Shown piece by piece: positions 61,437 to 64,000 of a stretch of DNA of 64,000 nt. This stretch comes from Shewanella psychropiezotolerans (GTDB lineage: Bacteria; Pseudomonadota; Gammaproteobacteria; Enterobacterales; Shewanellaceae), in contig NZ_CP041614.1 of the NCBI RefSeq assembly GCF_007197555.1, forward strand, positions 2,100,001-2,164,000, read 5' to 3'. Numbering within the stretch: position 1 is the first letter of the stretch; every line of letters begins with the position of its first letter. The translations under genes and the position numbers were made by a program. The notes under the pieces are model-generated. The model saw nothing but the letters and a program-made list of their open reading frames with translations, was not told the origin of the DNA and searched no databases.

Positions 61437-61477
61437 ATGAATTGAATGTCAGTGGTTGGTGCTATTGGCTGAAATAA
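61437..61477 (+). repeat. 41-base direct repeat before flgE, copy 1
   Basis: Identical over 41 bases with 61562-61602, in the flgD-flgE gap. It begins ATGAATTGAATGTCAGTGG and ends GGCTGAAATAA. A partial third relative lies at about 61484-61525. Confidence 0.85.
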
Positions 61478-61561
61478 AGAATTTGAATTGAATGTCGATG
61501 GTTAATTCCATCAGCTGAAAAAATGGATTTTAACTGGGTGAATATGTTCTTGCCTGCAGTT

Positions 61562-61602
61562 ATGAATTGAATGTCAGTGGTTGGTGCTATTGGCTGAAAT
61601 AA
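61562..61602 (+). repeat. 41-base direct repeat before flgE, copy 2
   Basis: Second exact copy; it ends 21 bases before the flgE start. A shorter related stretch (ATGAATTGAAT then GGTGGT) lies before the second flgE at about 63136-63155. Confidence 0.85.
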
Positions 61603-61623
61603 TGAATTGAATCGAGGTGAATT

Positions 61624-62987
61624 ATGTCGTTTAACATTGCATTGAGTGGCATCGCAGCTGCGCAGAAAGATCTAAATACCACGGCAAATAATATTGCCAA
61701 CGTTAATAGCATAGGTTTTAAAGAATCCCGTGCTGAGTTCGCCGATGTGTACGCAAATTCCATCTTTGCTAACGGTAAAACGGCGGTCGGTGGGGGGTAA
61801 CCACTAGTCAGGTCGCTCAGCAGTTTCATCAAGGTAGCTTACAGTTTACTAATAATGCCCTGGATTTGGCGATCAATGGTGGCGGATTCTTTGTGACTTC
61901 GTCAGAGCTCGAAGCTCAAGATCACTCTTTCACCCGAGCGGGCGCATTTAAAGTCAATTCCGCAGACTACCTGGTTGACTCACAAGGCAATTTTCTGCAG
62001 ACATTTCCTGTCGATAAGGATGGAAACTCGACATCAGTTAGTTTAACCACGACTAAGCCGGTTAGGATCCCTGATACGGCGGGTAGTCCCCAGAAGACGG
62101 AAAACATCGGTATTCAGATGAACTTAAATGCTGCTGATTCTACATTAGATCCCGCCTCGTTTGATCCTAACGATCGTGATACCTATAACAACTCCACCGC
62201 TGTGACCATGTATGACTCCTTGGGCGAGCCACATATCTTGACGACCTATTTCGTGCGTCCACCGAATGCGGCTTATACCGGTGAGAGCAACTGGGTTGCC
62301 TTCTATGCCGTGGATGGCCAACAAGTTGACCTGGCAGGCGCAGCAGGAACATACAATCAAGATACCACAGGCGATGGTGTGGCAGATGTTATAGGTACAG
62401 CTGCTGTTACAGCTGGCGGCTGGAAAGGTGCGGTGATCAAGTTCAACGATACAGGTGCTCATACCACTACCAGTCCTGATCCTATTACCACTGTGCAATT
62501 AGGAGTCGGTGGTGCCGGTGTGTTGGGTCCTGGTACCGATGGCACGCAAACTCTGACGATAGATTTCAATAATCCGACTCAATATGCCTCGACGTTCGAG
62601 GTGACAGAATTAAACCAGGATGGCACCACTGTGGGTCGTCTAACCAATGTTGAAGTCGGCGCCGATGGTTTGATTAATGCCAGTTACAGTAATGGCACAA
62701 CAGTCGCTCTGGCTCGGGTGGCATTGGCGCGTTTTGCCAATGAGCAAGGCCTGACTCAAGTGGGGAACACTTCCTGGAAGGCTAGCCAAAGTTCGGGCCT
62801 GGCACTGGCTGGTGAGGCAAATAGCGGTACTTTTGGCAGCATTCGTTCGTCTGCGTTAGAACAGTCGAATGTAGATTTAACCACAGAGCTGGTGGATCTA
62901 ATTTCTGCTCAACGAAACTTTCAGGCGAACTCGAGAACACTGGAAGTCAATAATACTCTGCAACAGACCATATTGCAGATCCGATAA
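61624..62987 (+). CDS. flgE: Flagellar hook protein FlgE, copy 1, frameshift (probable sequence error)
   Basis: Hook subunit. Start ATG 61624 (MSFNIALSGIAAAQKDLN) with AGGTGA before it. The frame breaks in six G at 61792-61797 (GKTAVGGG then stop); one more G gives AVGGGVTTSQVAQQFHQGS and the rest of the protein to 62987, 454 residues. The intact second copy reads through the same place with non-homopolymer codons. Seen: NTTANNIANVNSIGFKESRA, DNALDLAINGGGFF-type D0/D1 signature and the C-terminal VDLTTELVDLISAQRNFQ. Confidence 0.92.
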
Positions 62988-63009
62988 TCAGCTTCTTATT
63001 TTCCTATAT

Positions 63010-63045
63010 GCACAAAGGTATTGCCGCTCGGCAATACCTTTGTGC
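63010..63045. repeat. Long perfect hairpin between the two flgE copies
   Basis: Sixteen-base perfect arms (63010-63025, 63030-63045) with loop GCTC; no T tract after it. It could be a terminator, a processing site or an mRNA-stability element setting the ratio of the two hook genes. Confidence 0.8.
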
Positions 63046-63199
63046 AATGTGGCTACCAGTAATCTGGTTAAATCAGGAAAGACATTAACGTAAAAATTTG
63101 AATACCGATGGGAGATACTCTCATTGCCTGTTGTTATGAATTGAATTTTGGTGGTATTTAACATTCCACCTGCTGTAATCGATTGAATATAGGTAAATC

Positions 63200-64000
63200 A
63201 TGTCATTTAATATCGCGTTGAGTGGAATTGCTGCTGCTCAAAAAGATCTAAACACCACTGCGAACAACATAGCTAACGTTAACAGTATAGGCTTTAAAGA
63301 GTCTCGTGCTGAGTTTGCCGATGTGTACGCAAATTCCATTTTCTCTAATAGTAAGACTGCCGTTGGAGGAGGAGTTACAACCAGCCAAGTTGCTCAGCAA
63401 TTTCACCAAGGGAGCATGCAGTTTACTAATAATGCTTTGGATATGGCCATTAATGGCGGTGGTTTCTTTGTCACTTCTTCGGATCTTAATGGCAAGGAGC
63501 AATCCTTTACTCGTGCAGGTGCGTTTAAAGTGGATTCGAGTAACTATTTAGTTGATTCACAAGGAAACTATTTGCAAACTTTTCCTGTGGATAAGGATGG
63601 CAACTCGACATCTGTCAGCCTTACTACGACTAAGCCAGTAACGATTCCTGATACCGCAGGCAGCCCGCAGAAGACAGAGAACATTGGCATACAGATGAAC
63701 TTAAATGCCGCTGACTCTACATTAGATCCCGCCTCGTTCGATCCCAACGATCGAGATACCTATAATAATTCGACTGCTGTGACCATGTATGACTCCTTGG
63801 GTGAGCCGCATATCATGACGACCTATTTCGTGCGTCCACCGAATGCGGCTTATACCGGTGAGAGTAACTGGGTCGCTTTCTATGCGGTGGATGGTAAACA
63901 AGTTGATCTGGCAGGCGCAGCTGGCACCTATCAAACGGATACCAATGGAGATGGTGCCCCAAATGGAACCGGTACCGCTGTGACTGCCGGCGGCTGGAAA
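63200..64000 (+). CDS. flgE: Flagellar hook protein FlgE, copy 2, 3' end outside the window
   Basis: Open from ATG 63200 (MSFNIALSGIAAAQKDLN) to the window end, 267 codons without a stop. It is nearly the same protein as copy 1 over this length, including NSIGFKESRAEFADVYANS, NALDMAINGGGFFVTSS and DSLGEPHIMTTYFVRPPNA. Differences lie in short patches (SNSKTAVGG for ANGKTAVGG, DLNGKEQS for ELEAQDHS, YQTDTNGDGAPNGTG for YNQDTTGDGVADVIG). GGTAAATC precedes the start. It is a tandem duplication; whether both are used cannot be told. Confidence 0.92.
   Translation, partial: MSFNIALSGIAAAQKDLNTTANNIANVNSIGFKESRAEFADVYANSIFSNSKTAVGGGVTTSQVAQQFHQGSMQFTNNALDMAINGGGFFVTSSDLNGKEQSFTRAGAFKVDSSNYLVDSQGNYLQTFPVDKDGNSTSVSLTTTKPVTIPDTAGSPQKTENIGIQMNLNAADSTLDPASFDPNDRDTYNNSTAVTMYDSLGEPHIMTTYFVRPPNAAYTGESNWVAFYAVDGKQVDLAGAAGTYQTDTNGDGAPNGTGTAVTAGGWK

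Noticed and set aside
61437..61602. CRISPR or tandem array before flgE
   Set aside because: Only two exact units with unequal degenerate sequence between; no array or cas genes.

Overview
The window is about 64 kb of a gammaproteobacterial chromosome, most likely a marine Shewanella. This rests on the family-level look of the proteins, on flgO/flgP/flgT beside flgN-flgM-flgA-cheV-cheR-flgBCD-flgE, on cydABX behind an FNR-type box, and on two Maf (DUF115) proteins around a pseudaminic-acid cluster. No species call is made.

Layout. 1-8.2 kb is housekeeping: the 3' part of guaA, then tadA, mltF (reverse) and purL. 8.2-9.4 kb is a long AT-rich gap with a promoter-leader-25-codon-ORF-terminator unit on the reverse strand and a perfect FNR box ahead of cydABX (9.4-12.2 kb). 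12.5-14.6 kb is a chemoreceptor. 14.6-21.3 kb is an accessory patch: two secreted hydrolases sharing a leader and signal-peptide start, a DsbB-like protein, a divergent azoreductase/MarR pair, an outer-membrane protein, and at least three gene remnants. Several units end in near-identical terminators. 21.4-26.4 kb is an RND efflux pair with a divergent TetR gene and two operator palindromes. 26.4-27.6 kb holds a chalcone-isomerase-like protein and a DUF2947-like protein.

27.7-52.4 kb is a flagellin or surface glycan locus between two Maf-type glycosyltransferases and ending at a tRNA-Arg(CCT). It contains the full pseudaminic-acid pathway (pseB, C, F, G, I and a PseH-like acetyltransferase). 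An unusual acyl module follows: SDR reductase, acyl carrier protein, AMP-dependent ligase, LuxE-like and LuxC-like proteins. Next come dTDP-4-amino-sugar genes (rfbB, rfbA, aminotransferase), a GT2-radical SAM-Rossmann fusion, a Gfo/Idh/MocA oxidoreductase, an ATP-grasp protein, another GT2 and an FkbM methyltransferase. The likely output is a pseudaminic acid, and perhaps an acylated 4-amino-4,6-dideoxyhexose, placed on flagellin. 52.6-64 kb holds the flagellar genes, with a sigma-28 promoter before flgM, a sigma-54 promoter before flgB, and two tandem flgE copies, the second cut by the window end.

A point affecting the whole annotation: seven genes (RND permease, its adaptor, DUF2947, AMP ligase, FkbM, the second maf and the first flgE) are each split by the loss of one G or C in a short G/C run, eight sites in all (two in the AMP ligase). 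Restoring one base per site gives full-length family members every time. This bias fits homopolymer under-calling in the sequence better than real gene decay, so these are annotated as single genes with a probable sequence error.
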